Shown: positions 11,135-23,500 of the stretch, piece after piece
How the letters are laid out: every line of letters starts with the position of its first letter
Numbering within the stretch: position 1 is the stretch's first letter
Assembly: GCA_949130485.1 (NCBI GenBank)
Contig: OX422193.1
Span: 3,888,871-3,952,870, forward strand
Direction: 5' to 3'
Source of the DNA: Agelas oroides
Taxonomy: Eukaryota; Porifera; Demospongiae; Agelasida; Agelasidae
DNA: 64,000 nucleotides
Notes under the pieces: generated by a model
The model's input: the letters and a program-made list of their open reading frames with translations, nothing else
What the model was told of the DNA's origin: nothing
The model's database searches: none
Program-made: the position numbers and the translations under genes

Positions 11135-12076
11135 TGGTACCTTAGCGTGAGGTACACAGTGGTGCTAGCGGGCGCTAGTGCATGAGCTCATTCTGAGATT
11201 GTGTTTATTCTATTAAGTATGACCGCAAAATCGAGCTCAGTGCAATTTTACATCGTAACCACACCCCAAATTTGCCATGAAGGTGGTCACTAGAAGGTGG
11301 GATACAGGTTACCAAGAACTGCTGAATATGGTCAATATTCCCTCCATCGAGTCCAGAAGGCTACAATCCTGTATGTGCACATTGTACTGTACATGTCCTG
11401 TGCTACTTTCCTCCGGACATTGTCTCCCTGAGACCCAGTTTTTCCCAACGATCAGATAGGGAGTTTCTTCTCCACCAACCCTTTGCTCGCACAAATGCCT
11501 TCCACAGTTCATTTGTACCACATGCTAGAAACTTATGGAACACACTCCCTGAGAGGCTCGTCACATCCTCATTCAGTGCTTTTAAAACTAATGTTATGCA
11601 TTATCTATAACTACTTTATGTATACATTTATATAATTCTATATGCATGCTTGTCCTGTCTCTTCTCTGGGTACACTTTGTATTAGCACACACTTATGTGT
11701 ATCCTGTGCACTTTTCTGCATAAAATATTATAGAAAAGAAAAAAAAGTAGAAAGAAATCCAAGGAATTGGTGACAGAATAGCCCAGTTTGTCTTACCACC
11801 TAATAACTGCCAGTCAGCGGCATAATGCCTATTGGGAAACTCAAGTTACAAAGAGTCACTTGTGCAACAGGGATTGAACGGGTAGTGCATGCAGATGATG
11901 TGCAGGTTCACAATAAAATGATTGCAAAATAAGCCTGTCTACTTGTACTGTTTCACTGATGTTTCACTGATGTTTTCGCTAGCAGGCTAGGCAGTCTCTG
12001 CATGTCTAAACAGGTATTCTCCCTGATGTTCAGTATCTTACACCACCCATTTTACTACACCAGCAACTCAGGGGAC
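11135..12076. other. Non-genic stretch
   Basis: No gene or definable element is seen. The interval is AT-rich from 11580 to 11760. Confidence 0.35.
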
Positions 12077-13615
12077 TTAAGGTGGCGGGGAAGTCTTTCG
12101 GCGGAGGTTAACGAAAACATAAACTTGGGTTACAGTCAGGACCAGGGTTACTCCTAGTTTCAGGGTTAGGGTTTGCTTTAGGGCAATCTTGCTTTGCCTA
12201 ATTTTAAAAAGGGTTTTAGTGGCTCATTCATACATTCACGAACCCAAAATTGCCACTCGATGGACGCATCTACACACTCACTGTAGGTAGCGTCCTAACC
12301 ACCAATGTATCTCAAATCAGTCTGTGCCAGCTTTTGTTCAGAGCTATTCTCAAAGTCAGGCTAGACTCATGTTTGTCACTACTCTTGGAATGGACAACTT
12401 TGACTACACCAAAATGAATGCACATTTGAAAAATTCACAGCTTGTCTACGGGAGGGGCTCATTCACGAGTGGAAACAAGCGTTACTAGTCCCACATCTCC
12501 CCCTTATGTCGCTAAACAACTCACGGCTCTGTTCCACACACAACCACTCTTCACCTTTCTTGTCTGCTGCAGCGTAGTACCGACGATATATTGCGCATTC
12601 TAGTTAAAGCCCAGCCCAGCACTCGAAGCACCTGGCCACGGTCACCTACTAGTAGGGTATCCAACCTGAAAAATGAAAGTGTGCTCATTGATTCCAAAAC
12701 TGGTTTTTATAAGAGCTAACCCAGGCAAGAAAGAAACCACAGAAGGATCGGGTTCGAATGTCAATTTTATTCGGAAACAGTGCACTTTTCTGGAAGTGGT
12801 AAGTCCCGCAAAATGGTACGTGACCAATATCAAGCCATGGGCCTAGTTATCTCCCAAGAAACTTACCCTCACAGACCTAATGTATAACTCACTGCCATGT
12901 TTAAAGTAGCCTCGCTGGCAGTGGTCAGTGGTCTAGGAACGAAATAATTTTACCGGTTACGGCGAACTTAAATTTTTGGTCACGTGCCATTTTTAGGAAT
13001 TTACCACTTCCGGAAAAGTGCAACGATCCCAAAAGAAATATGACATGCGAACCCAATCCGTCTGTGGTTTCTTTCTTACCTGGGTTGGCTCTTATGAAAA
13101 CCACTGTCTTGGAACCAATGCGCACACTTTCGTATTTCAGGTTGGACACCCTACTACTAGGCTTGGCATACGATCGCAAGACCTGGGCCTACCCAATGAG
13201 TACAGTCTTGGCCACTGTGGCCTTTCTGCTGCCTCTAGACACAAGCTTGCTTTCACAAGCAGGCATCACGCACTACACACAGCAACTGACACTACAGCAC
13301 TCTACTAAACTCCTTTTTTTTTTTTTGGTTTTTTTTTCTTTCTTTTTTTTAAAGTCGATCTAAGCTTATCTTCAAAGTTCCAACCACCACATGAGGGGTT
13401 CCGTCAGGCCACATCTTAACTAACTTAATTATAAACTGATTATTGGATGCCAATGCCGACAGGAAATGGGGAAAATCCCCAATTTTACGGACAGTGAACG
13501 GTTGAAGACTCCCAAAACGGACTGTGCACTAAAATTTTAGCAAGACAAAGAAATCTATCAGCTTGGATTCCAGGTTTGTCAACCTTGAAAGTAACAGGGT
13601 TCCTTGCCACCTTAA
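12077..13615 (-). mobile_element. TTAA-flanked element, left unit of a foldback
   Basis: TTAA occurs at both ends (12077-12080, 13612-13615), followed inward by GGTGGCGGGG on the left and, on the right, CCTTGCCACC before the TTAA. TTAA targets and short TIRs are piggyBac traits, but no transposase is present, so this is a piggyBac-like MITE by inference. The interior has a short CCCTAA tract and is interrupted by a 503-bp element (12652-13154). The same unit occurs at 13616-14614 inverted and at 51528-52543. Confidence 0.7.
12652..13154. mobile_element. 503-bp TIR element nested in the TTAA element
   Basis: Long terminal inverted repeats start GTAGGGTATCCAACC on the left and end GGTTGGACACCCTAC on the right, with arms of roughly 180 bp. 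The direct repeat TACTA flanks it (12647-12651 and 13155-13159). The sister units near 14035 and 51980 show the uninterrupted target sequence (CCTACTAGGC on the opposite strand), confirming an insertion. It is non-coding and of unknown superfamily. Confidence 0.75.
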
Positions 13616-14614
13616 TACTTTCAAGGTTGACAAACCTGGAATCCAAGCTGATAGATTTTTTGGTCTTGCTAAAATTTTAGTGCACAGTCCGTTTTGGGAG
13701 TCTTCAACCGTTCACTGTCCGTAAAATTGGGGATTTTCTCCACTTCCTGTCGGCATTGGCATCCAATAATTAGTTTATAATTAAGTTAGTTAAGATGTGG
13801 CTTGGCGGAACCCTTCATGTGGTGGTCGGAACTTTGAAGATAAGCTTAGATCGACTTAAAAAATTTAAAAAAAGAGAAGGAGTTTAGTAGAGTGCTTTAG
13901 TGCCAGTAACTGTGAGTAGTACGCAATGCCTGCTTGTGAAAGCAAGCTTGTGTCTAGAAGCAGCAGAAAGGCCACAGTGGCCAAGACTGTACTCATTGGG
14001 TAGGCCCAGGTCTTGCGATCGTATGCCAAGCCTAGTAGCTGACTGTGGCCCGGCGCTTCGAGTGCTGGGCTGGGCTTTAACTAGAATACGCAATTTATCG
14101 TTGGTGCTACACTCTGGTAGCCAAGGGAGCTGAACGGTGGTTGTGTGTGGAACAGAGCCGTGAGTTGTTTAGCGACATAAGGGGTAGAGGTGGGGCTAGT
14201 AATGGTTGCTTCCACTCGTGAATGAGCCCCTCCCGTAGACAAGCTGTGAATTTTTCGAAATGTGCATTCATTTTGGTACAGTCAAAGTTGTCCATTCCAA
14301 GAGTAGTGACAAACATGAGTCTAGCCTGACTTTCAGAGTAGCTCTGAACAAAAGCTGGCACAGACTGATTTGAGATATGTTGGTGGTTAGGGCGCTACCT
14401 ACAGTGAGCACGTAGATGCGTCCACTGAGTGGCAATTTTGGCTCATGAATATATTAATAAGCTATTAAAACCCTTTTTTAAAATTAGGCGAAGCAAGATT
14501 GCCCTAAACCAAACCCTAACCCTAACCCTGAAAATAGGAGTAACCCTGGTCCTGACTGTAACCCAAGTTTGTGTTTTCGTTAACCTCCGCCGAAAGACTT
14601 CCCCGCCACCTTAA
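13616..14614 (+). mobile_element. TTAA-flanked element, right unit of the foldback
   Basis: This unit runs from TACTTTCAAGG at 13616 to CCCCGCCACC-TTAA at 14601-14614. It mirrors the left unit but lacks the first 18 or so terminal bases at the centre. The two units form an inverted repeat of about 1 kb per arm centred near 13606, so the single strand could fold into a very long hairpin. Confidence 0.7.
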
Positions 14615-15881
14615 GGCCAGGGTCCTTTTTTCGCGCGCGCGCACCGAGATTGCGTGCGCACGCCGCATGTGATTTTGTGGTTTGCGTAATAATTACATGA
14701 CTTAAATGACTAGTTTTGGCCAGTTATTTCTGCTTCGTTGCTCCTTTTCAGCGACTGGTGAAGCGATAATGACAGCGAAATTTTCGAAACCTATGTTAGG
14801 TGACTGTAGTATAAACAGAAGGCTGACCAATACTGAACGAATGACAAATGCTGCTGCTGACTTCTGGAAACCGCCTAAGTCTTCCGTAGTGATTTGCTGA
14901 CACTGAGAGATGGTTTATTCAGTGCTCCTAGAATGGTAAGCAGACCAGCTGGGTACCCACGTAGCATCTATCAGCCAGTTTGAAGCCCAAACTGCATAAG
15001 GCACGTGGTCTAATGGCCGCATGCGCGTGACAATGGCGTGACTGGACCAGTAAATGGCCGCACGAAGGAGGAATTCAGAGAGTTGTGTAAAGGTGGAGCA
15101 CAAAACGCCACCGTATGCAAGGTCCGTTCTTGTAGCACTGTAGAGGTTGGAAAGATGTACTATTCTGTCGGGTAGCTTTTGTAAATAGTGTCTACAAGCC
15201 GAGTTATAACGCTTGAAGTTGATTAACCATGGGCTTGCTCAGCTACAGAAATTGCCGGTTTGTATGGTTAGGAAGGTCGGATTGAAAAGCCATCCGATGG
15301 AATGTCAGCATACATCACGTACACCAGTTGCATACTGTTCAGGAAGCTTAAGACCATCGCTAAGACCTCCGCCTTGAACTACCGAGGGTGCTCAGGGATG
15401 CTTGGTAGAACACGCTCCCTCCTATGCAGAAGCAGGGGGTGTGGTCTGGGTGTGGACAAGGAACAAGTAGATGGGTGGGGCTGATATATAAAGTAAACTC
15501 TCTGTGGTATTACTTGGTCGAAAAACATGATAAAAACACTGGAGCCAGGCCTTAAGTCCCCTGAGAATAACGTCAGTTTGTGAGTAAACAGCATTTCAAG
15601 GAGACAAGCTATAAAAATAGTAGGCTGTCAAAACTGTGACTCTAGGCAGTATGGACACTAAAGGGTTAATTAAACATATCCTTGCATATACAGTTAGGTC
15701 AGGCTATGAAGAATCCTTTGTGTACGTATGTATTCATCTATCTATGAAATCTCTTTCTTACCAAGCATGCTGTTCATCTCCATATGCTTGAAATAGGGAG
15801 GCAAACACACAAACTAGATTCATTGTTTCGCATCAGCCATTTACGCGCATGCGGTAATTCGTTACTAACAAATGCTATATA
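14615..15881. other. Non-genic stretch
   Basis: No gene or definable element is seen. Open frames at 14706-14900 and 15302-15484 are short, have no recognisable motif and are probably chance. Confidence 0.35.
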
Positions 15882-16151
15882 CCGTAGATCAGGAAATTTT
15901 CGTCGTTAATCGTCGGTGACCTACAACGACGAAAATCAGACGCACGAAATTTTTCTACGCCGAATCATAGCATAGCGGTATTATTGACGGCTCGCGTACT
16001 GCGACATGGTGACGTAGTGAGGATGGCTCTGCTGCGGTACATGAAACCCAACTGTGGTCTTTCAGACCATCGTGGATTGCTCTCTTTCTCACACGTGACA
16101 AACAGCATACGAGTACGTTTAGCTCCATGTGTCGCTTACCAATATCGCATA

Positions 16152-17029
16152 CCGTAATTATTCGAATTCTACGTACGATCCGATTTAACGTAAGAAATTC
16201 AACTTCAGGAATTTTTAAGCTCTTTTATACTAAATTCCATTGTAGCAACTTCATTTGTTGTACTCCATGCACTGGCTTTGCATACAATAGGTAAACAGGA
16301 ATTTATTGTGAATCTAATTCTACGTAAGCCGGAGTCTTAATTTATTTACGCTAATTCAATTTAGCGTAAGATAATGACTGAAGCCAACCTCCGACCTTCG
16401 TGGCCTTCCTACCAGTCTCACAACATGTACTGTCTTCATAAATCGGGCGAGGTTTGTACACAATTCCAGGAAAAAACAGCTATACATTCTATCTTGTTAC
16501 GCTTGGTGCAACCTACATGTACATCGGTCACAGTTCAACGAGGCATGTACACAATTTGATGAAAAGCCAGTTGTACACTTACCTCGGTAGCGAAGGACGC
16601 TTGGTACTGCCTTTATCGGTTGCAGAGTTCGACGGGCTATGCACGCAATTCGAGGAAAAACAACTATGCACTTTGGTAGCTTAGTATGGACTCCAAACCC
16701 TACGTCAAACTAGCGGAAAGGATGCTCGATACTGCCTTCATCGGTTACAGAGTTCAGTGAGGTCTGCACACAATTCTAGGAAAAACCAGCTATACACTTA
16801 TAAGACTTGCGAAACACACCTTTGCGATTCTGTACACAATTGTAGGAAAAACCAGCTATACACTCACCTAGCTTGCGAGAACAGGCCTTCGCGTTTTTGC
16901 GTAATGTGATTTCTTATGCAACGTAAGATCGTAAGAAATTCAATTTTAGGAATTTGTGATGAATCCAATGTAACGTAAGGTCGCAACCTAATTATTTTTT
17001 AAGCATACGTAGAATTCGAATATTTACGG
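16152..17029. mobile_element. Inner nested TA-flanked TIR element
   Basis: The inner inverted ends are TACCGTAATTATTCGAATTC (from 16150) and GAATTCGAATATTTACGGTA (to 17031). They share the TACCGTA start with the outer element, so related elements have nested. Second-order inverted blocks ('aacgtaag', 'aagaaattca') lie inside the ends. Confidence 0.65.
16450..16870 (+). repeat. Five degenerate GTACACAATT...AGCTATACACTT units
   Basis: Units of about 37 bp start near 16453, 16546, 16639, 16768 and 16831. Each has GYACRCAATT, then AGGAAAAA, then a TAYRCACT-type end. Spacing is irregular (64-129 bp). They fill the core of the nested element and may be its internal binding-site array. Confidence 0.6.
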
Positions 17030-17174
17030 TATGCACTCAACTCTAGCTCTGCGATTGTCACGTAAGTTAATTTTCGTAATTTTCGTCGGTGTGCTCTGGC
17101 GACGACGAAAATATAACTCGTCGAATATTTAACAAACGAAAATTTCTACAGATGAAAATTTCCCGATCTACGGT

Positions 17175-17880
17175 ACACTCAGCAAATCAACGGCGCTACG
17201 GCCATAATAGGCATTTGTTCTAGCATAGGGAACAGAGAAATAAGAACAATTACGTGTCAGGTAAAACTGACGATAGAGTAAGCCCACAAGTTTTCTACTC
17301 TTGTTGCAGATGGACTGTATATGTTGCGACCAAGATATATTGGAAGTGATTATGACCCCCAAGATATTTGTAGCTCTGCACACATTCCAGCGGTTGGCTA
17401 GCCAAGTAAAGTTGGGGGCACTGGTGTGTCCTGCTCCTTAATATTACCATTTGTTTACACTTGGTTGCATTTAGCGTAAGAAAGTTGTGAGACATCCAGT
17501 GGTCAATGGTGGTTTCATCCTCCTGCACTCGGTTGTAGTCAGCATTACTTTCAACTGGTTTGTACAGTAATAAATCATCTACATATGCAACCAATTCGGA
17601 GCCCTCAGACAGTTGCAGATCAGCCAGATCATTGATGTACAAAGTAAACAGGAATGGTCCTAACACTGACCCCTGAGGTACTCCTGAAGGAACAGGTTGA
17701 GGTCTGGAAGTAACATCATTGAGAACAACACACTGTTCTCTACCAGTGAGGTAGTCACATATCCGTCTCAACAGAAAAACATTCAATCCACGTGACCATA
17801 GTTTATTAACAAGTATAGAGTGTGGCACAGAGTCAAATGCCTTTCGAACATCAAAGATTAAATTTCTCTGGAGGTCCATG
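17175..17880 (-). pseudogene. LINE reverse transcriptase relic 2 (Jockey/CR1-like)
   Basis: The frame at 17295-17879 carries FDVRKAFDSVPH, SGVPQGSVLGPFLFTLYINDL and the catalytic YVDD (in AYVDDLLLY), followed by the LNATKCKQMV region. The frame shifts at a G5 run near 17357, after YKYLG, and continues in 17168-17383 (LGVIITSNISWSQHI). The copy is truncated at both ends and abuts the TIR element ending at 17173. It is clearly distinct from the RT at 7068-8675. Confidence 0.88.
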
Positions 17881-17899
17881 CCCCCAGACCGTCTTTATT

Positions 17900-18190
17900 G
17901 TTCGCGCATTTGTAAGCACGCAATCTGGCCGATTCGGCGGCCATGTATCTTACGGCATTTATTACCCGCCCGCATGCTTCTGCCACACCCGCCTACAGTT
18001 AGTTTGTTCGAACTGCAATTCGGCTGCGTCGCTAGTACATATATTTCGTGGACAGTTGACAAAGCCAAGATTGTTTCTTTTTTTCCAGTCCGTAGCTTAG
18101 TCTGGCCTCCCCAGACTAGCCGTAGCTCACACTGGATTCGCGGTAGACGAAGAAATGTCCTATTCTAGCCGTTCCGAGAAAGAATGAACT
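17900..18190. repeat. Dispersed repeat, copy 3 (3' part)
   Basis: The segment matches 10565-10745, including 'cgcatgcttctgccacac', 'gtggacagttg' and 'gaaatgtcctattctagccg'. It abuts the truncated 5' side of the LINE relic. Confidence 0.6.
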
Positions 18191-20035
18191 TTGCCGAACG
18201 CCTTACGCTTAGCGCGAGGCACATAATTGTGCTGACGCGGCGGGCGCTAGCGCATGGGGTCGCTATGGGGTTGTGCTTGTATGTACATGTATGTATAAGT
18301 ATGTATGTACGATTGTGTGTATGTTTGTATGTATGCACCGTAGTCTTGCGAAAGAAACCCGTAAACCCGTGAAACTAGAGCAAGCTGTAGGTAACTTCTT
18401 CGGGTCTAATTAACATGTCTGGATCCAGTTCCTTCTTCGATTCGTGCACGCAATGAACCCCAACTGCTGTAGAGTACCGGTAATGAACATTAAATTTCAG
18501 CGGCTACACACAGGCAAATGGAAAAGCAGGGAACAAAAAACGGGAACAGGAAACGGGAGTTGGAATTTGCAGAAAAACCCGCACGGGCAGGGACGATTCG
18601 GTTACCTCCTTCATGAATAGAACCAGGGACGACTAGGTTTAGGGACCCAGGGTATTCTACTAATTGTGGGGGAGAATACAACAATCAACTCAATCTATAG
18701 TCAGAATGAATACCTTTAATCCTCATTTATACATGCAGTTACAGATCAACTGAACACCCCTCCTCCCTGTCATGGTGCATGACAGAATCTGGTAAATATT
18801 GGGCAGCTTCACTTTCATGACAAAAGATAAAAATAAAGAAGTAGCAAAACAGTTGATTCAATCATTTGTCAGCAGTTCTTGGCTGCAAGCTCAAAAAATT
18901 AAGTTAGTGACTTGATTCCTCTTTCAACTGGCATGAGTCTATGTACATATGTAAGCAGATAATCAGGAGTCACTTGGCACACAGTGTGTGTCATAGTGTG
19001 TGTCCTTGGCACACAGTGTGGTCATACGTAGTGTGTGTCATCACGAGACTGCTCAGTAGTCTTAGTAAAAGATAAATCTGTTCAGGACCACTGTTCTCAG
19101 AGTGTCGTCACAGCGACTGCTGCAGCCCTAGCTACCATAGCAGCCATTGCATCAGTATATCATCACATCAATAAAATCTCTCACAGTAAAGATGCCCACT
19201 TCACTGCAGATATCTGTCTAGTATCTGTTTAGGGCTTGGAATTAGCAAGCGTCATAGGGCTAGTGAGTGATGAGTGATTACAGCATCGATGCTTAGTCAA
19301 AGTGGGCATGTGTAGGTGAAATTTGAAGTCCATTGTTGTGCTCCTTAATTCGTGAACAAGATCGCCGTGAGCCTCGAGTCATCCCTGGAGATGTTTTTGA
19401 ACAAGATTTCTGCGAGTAGTCGTCTCGTCCCTGCCCCATGCAGGCGATTTCGAATTCGGACGTGGTTTTTATGAAAATATGTATACTCCCGTGTTATCTG
19501 TCGTGACTTTATTAACCGCGACAGCTATTGTATAATCAGCATTGGAGTGATGATAAAGTTCGAGTTCGACTCGAGTTAAATTTCCCTCCATGGTTTCCGA
19601 TGCGCACTGCCCCATAGGCCAGATCCTGATTATTTTACGTACAACGAACGTATAATTTGGGTTCACTTGCGAGGCTAAACATCAAAGTGGTGCAGGTGTG
19701 TGCAGAGCCCACTTCCGATTGAGATCCGGCGAAGACTAGCGCTAAGGGATGTGGCTGCGATGTGATATACATAAATGGATTCATTGTGCTGAGACTCAGT
19801 TATAAAGTGCTTGTTACAACACCACCTCAGCACTTTCTGCAATGGCAACCTTAATTTTCGGCAATCTTTACTGCTCCTATATGTAGTACCATCCCTATGA
19901 CTATAGTCTCGTTGGGCAGACTCTGTGAGAGTCTGGCCCACGAGACTACCTATGACTATGTAGACCTACCAATCCTTATAAGGATTTCTGTCTGCAGCCA
20001 ACTATCTACAGCACATGCGGATTCTAGAGGACTAC
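18191..20035. other. Non-genic stretch with small repeats
   Basis: The interval contains a TATG/TGTA-rich simple repeat (18276-18337), short CACACAGTGTG duplications near 18980-19030, and an imperfect 46-bp palindrome at 19903-19948 (TAGTCTCGTTGGGC... / ...GCCCACGAGACTA). A similar palindrome is at 20346-20394. No gene is recognised. Confidence 0.45.
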
Positions 20036-20225
20036 ACTAGCCGATACACTTTCAAGGAAAGTATTGATCACGAAACGTTTCGATTACTATGCAGAGATCA
20101 TCATCAGTGGTACAGACAAGTGTTAGAAATGACAATTTATACGTGCGGAAAACAGGAAGTGGGAACTAATTAGAATCACTAGTACTGGAAAATGATGTAG
20201 AGTATATGAGGGAGTTATAGGTTTG
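20036..20225 (-). mobile_element. Penelope-like 3' end fragment
   Basis: Read on the minus strand, the block CTGATGA ... GAAACGTTTCG ... CGGCTAGTG parallels the 3' end of the Penelope-like element at 45861-46762 (CTGAAGA ... GAAACGTTTGC ... CGGCTAGTG). It has the same GCATAG loop and the same order. No coding part is attached, so this is a solo 3' end. Confidence 0.5.
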
Positions 20226-20419
20226 GGGTCTGTACTAGCCACACAGGCCTCTACAAAGTATCAGCAGCCATTGTTGTGAGCAGTGTATTGCCCACTAGGC
20301 CTACACCTCTGCAATTTGTGAAGCCAAGCAAGTATAGTGCTACTTAGTCTCACAAGTCAAACTTCCCAGTGAGAGTCTAACCTGTGAGACTAGCAATCAT
20401 GTGCTCCAGCCACATCCAC

Positions 20420-23400
20420 TCGGACTTAACTCAGTAATTTCTACTACCCCATAGCTTCTCTGCAGCCAGACGCAATGGCAGCCTGGCACCCAACTTAGCA
20501 ATCTGTTCTACTCCTCAGCACTCCTCATGCACTATCCCAAGCACAATTGCAACCATGCCTGCATATACTATTGCTCTTAACAACATCTATAGCACCACAG
20601 TATTTCTTACTATCCCTAAGCTTTTTTCTGCAGCCAAGAACAACCATTACTCTAAGCAGTTCTACTATTTTTACCCGAGCACTTCCTACAGTAAATTAAA
20701 GCACAACAGTATGATACTTGCAGGGTGGTTTTAGGCCTGTATTGGGCCACCCAGATACCTTCAGTGCCAGCCTTCAAAGACTGGATAGTTTCCACAGGTC
20801 TGCAACTGCACTCATGCAGCCAAAACACCCCCACCAAGGGAGAACTGAAACAGACCTCAGAGGTCCACAACTGCACTCATGCAGCCAAAACACCCCCACC
20901 AAGGGAGAACTGAAACAGACCTCAGAGGTCCACAACTGCACTCATGCAACGTTTTACAAGCCGCTCGTTTGCGACCTCCCTCTCCTCGGCATCTGATCCT
21001 GGATCCCTACCATAGCTGTCAGGAGGCGGCCGAACTCAGCTTTCGTCACGGGGGCAGCTTCGTCTTTGGAGCTAAACAATGGTAAATTTAGATGGTGAGA
21101 ACATCAAGTAGATTCCAAAGAGCATTTTGATTCATTGGCAGCAGGAGTAGTTGCCGCAACTGATTGAGCGCTGCCACTAAAGATAATTTACACAGAGTAC
21201 AGACAATATGCACCAGACCTGTACAGCTAGCATGCATGGGATCTAACAATTGCACTAGGGTGAGCCAATTGAAAAAAACCTCAGTGAGGAAAAATTGTGA
21301 GGGGAAAAAAAAAGGAAAATAACACCCCATAGGCTACTCAGAGTTCATCATGAGCTGATCGATGACTATTACATCTCCTCCCACCTTCCAGGCTCTTCTT
21401 TCTTGCACATGTGAAAGACTAGACACCCCATGATAAGGAATTGCAAACTGGAGCTTCAGGTTCTGAGCCCCATCTTCTCTGCTTCCTGTAGCAAGATATA
21501 CTTCAGAAAAAAGTTTTGCTTCAGTGGCAGCAGGAGTCGTTGCTGAGAGAATGCCACCTCCCACTCAACTCCTGCTTTAAATACACATAAATCCAGCATT
21601 CCAGAGTGTCCTAGCAATCTTGCATTCCCCCATCTCCAATAAACTATCTTGCATTCCGCTGTCTCCAGTAAACTATATTACACCAATCGTAAACTCTATC
21701 TCACTTGTCTTGGATACCTCAATTTCTAGCAGACCTTGTCTGTACTACCAGCTCCCCCCCACCCCCCCCTAATGCATGCACAATGTCAACAATAGGAGCT
21801 TATTTTCCATCTAATTCATTACATTCAACGACAGAAAATACATCTCCACTAATATACTTGGCTACAAAACAGGTATATATATTGCTGCCATTGTGTATAC
21901 TTGGCTGGAGAGAATGCCAATGAGCACTACACAAAGCAGTGGAATGAAAAGAGCTTGATGACAAGTTGAATCTCAAGTGTAGCTGCTCAGCTTTAGAAAA
22001 TGCCCAGAATTAGCGAGGGGCAATAAAAAATTTCTGAGAGTGAACTATGACTGAGGGCAAAAGTGAATTGTTCCTCAGCGATCTCTGGAGCTTCCAGGCA
22101 TTATAACCTTTTAGTTACTCCTGGCCTCAGTCATAATGGCCTCTAATTCCCTTGGTGATTCCAGCTACAGTACTGTGGAAAAGTGCTGAGGGTAGCAAGG
22201 CATGCTGACTCGGAAGTGGAGTAGAGGTAGCTGAAGGCTACTGATCAGATGTGTTATTGACTCAGAGAATGCTGACGGGGATAGAGAATATTAATTTCGA
22301 ATTTTTTATTAAGGATTATGGCTGCTGTTGTGCTTTAATTTATTGCAGCAAGTGCTCAGGTAATTCTAAATAGTAGAACTGCTTAGAGTAATGGTTGCCA
22401 TTGTTCTTGGCTGCAGAAAAAAGCTTAGGGGTAGTAAGAAATACTGTGGTGCTATAGATGTTGTTAAGAGCTATAGTATATGCAGGCATGGTTGCAATTG
22501 TGCTTGGGAATCTGCATGAGGAGTGCTGAGGAGTGGAAGAGGTTGCTAAATTGGGTGCAATTGTGCCTGGCTGCCATTGCATCTGGCTGCAGAGAATGCT
22601 ATGGGGTAGTAGAAATTACTGAGTTAAGTCTGAGTGGATGTGGCTCAGTATGTACATATTGCAATTGCCTCCGTGAACATTCCCTTCTACCCTTCCCCTT
22701 AGCATTCTCTGCATTCAAGCACAATGGCAGCCATACTTACATCAATTTCTATACTGGCCTTTAGCATTCTTTAGTTCCCCTCATCTTAGTCTGCAGCTAA
22801 GTACATTGACAGCCAAGTCTTTCACCAATTTCTACTTACACTTAGCATTTGTACTCAGCATGTTGTACTACCCTTCATGTTGTACTGCCCTCAGCATTTT
22901 CTGAAACCAGGAGCAATGGCAGCCATGCACAATCTCAACAGCATGTCTGAATCCCTGACTACCCCTCATGATCAGCATTTTCTGCTGCATAATAGCAATT
23001 TCGGCAGACAAACAAAATGGCTAGCTACACTTCTTATCAGCTTCTATACTGCTAAGCTTCCCTGCTACACCTAAGCATTTACTGCCATTCAAGCACAATG
23101 ATAGCCATCCTACAAATAAATCTTACAGCATTTCCTACTACTGTCAGTCACAAAGTATGTAGCTACTTGGTAATCTCCATGACCTTTCAGCACTCCCTAC
23201 TCTTCTGAGCATTTTCTACACTCCCTGCAGATGGGCACCAGAGATTGCAGAGATGTATGCTACTAACTGTTCTTTGCATGCTGTAGCTAGGCAATGCTGA
23301 GAAGTAGTAGCTAGAGAATGCTGAGTTAGGGATGGCAGGCAACACTGAGATGCAACAGAAATTGCTGAGAGGTATGCCTGCCAATGTGTTTGGCTAGAAC

Positions 23401-23500
23401 AAATACTGAGGGGTAGATAGTAGAAAATGCTGAGAAACAATAGAAACTGAAGAGTGAGGTTCACTGTTACCACTTGAATCAAAGACCTGCTGACATACTG
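20420..23500. repeat. Degenerate repeat field (also at 42700-43300)
   Basis: Short phrases recur dozens of times in both orientations with no fixed period: 'caatggcagcca', 'tgctgagaggt', 'gtagtagaaattgctgag', 'gcatttctgcagccaag'. The same vocabulary reappears at 42700-43300. This looks like an old, diverged tandem or dispersed satellite-like repeat. I see no exon in it. Confidence 0.55.
20811..20945 (+). repeat. 65-bp tandem duplication
   Basis: Two near-identical 65-bp units start at 20811 and 20876, and a third begins at 20941. They contain 'cacccccaccaagggagaac' and 'cagacctcagaggtccac'. Confidence 0.85.

Larger units (their letters stand above)
15882..17173. mobile_element. TA-flanked TIR element carrying a nested element
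   Basis: TACCGTAGATCAGGAAATTT at the left (15880 on) mirrors AAATTTCCCGATCTACGGTA at the right (to 17175), with TA at both ends. Subterminal 'gacgaaaat' blocks are also inverted. TA duplication fits Tc1/mariner-like or other TA-targeting MITEs. A second TA-flanked element lies inside (16152-17029). A decayed relative of one end is seen near 40840-40865. It has no transposase. Confidence 0.7.

Noticed and set aside
20420-23500. CRISPR array or clean satellite
   Set aside because: Repeated phrases are degenerate, in both orientations and without constant period or spacers; the window is eukaryotic.
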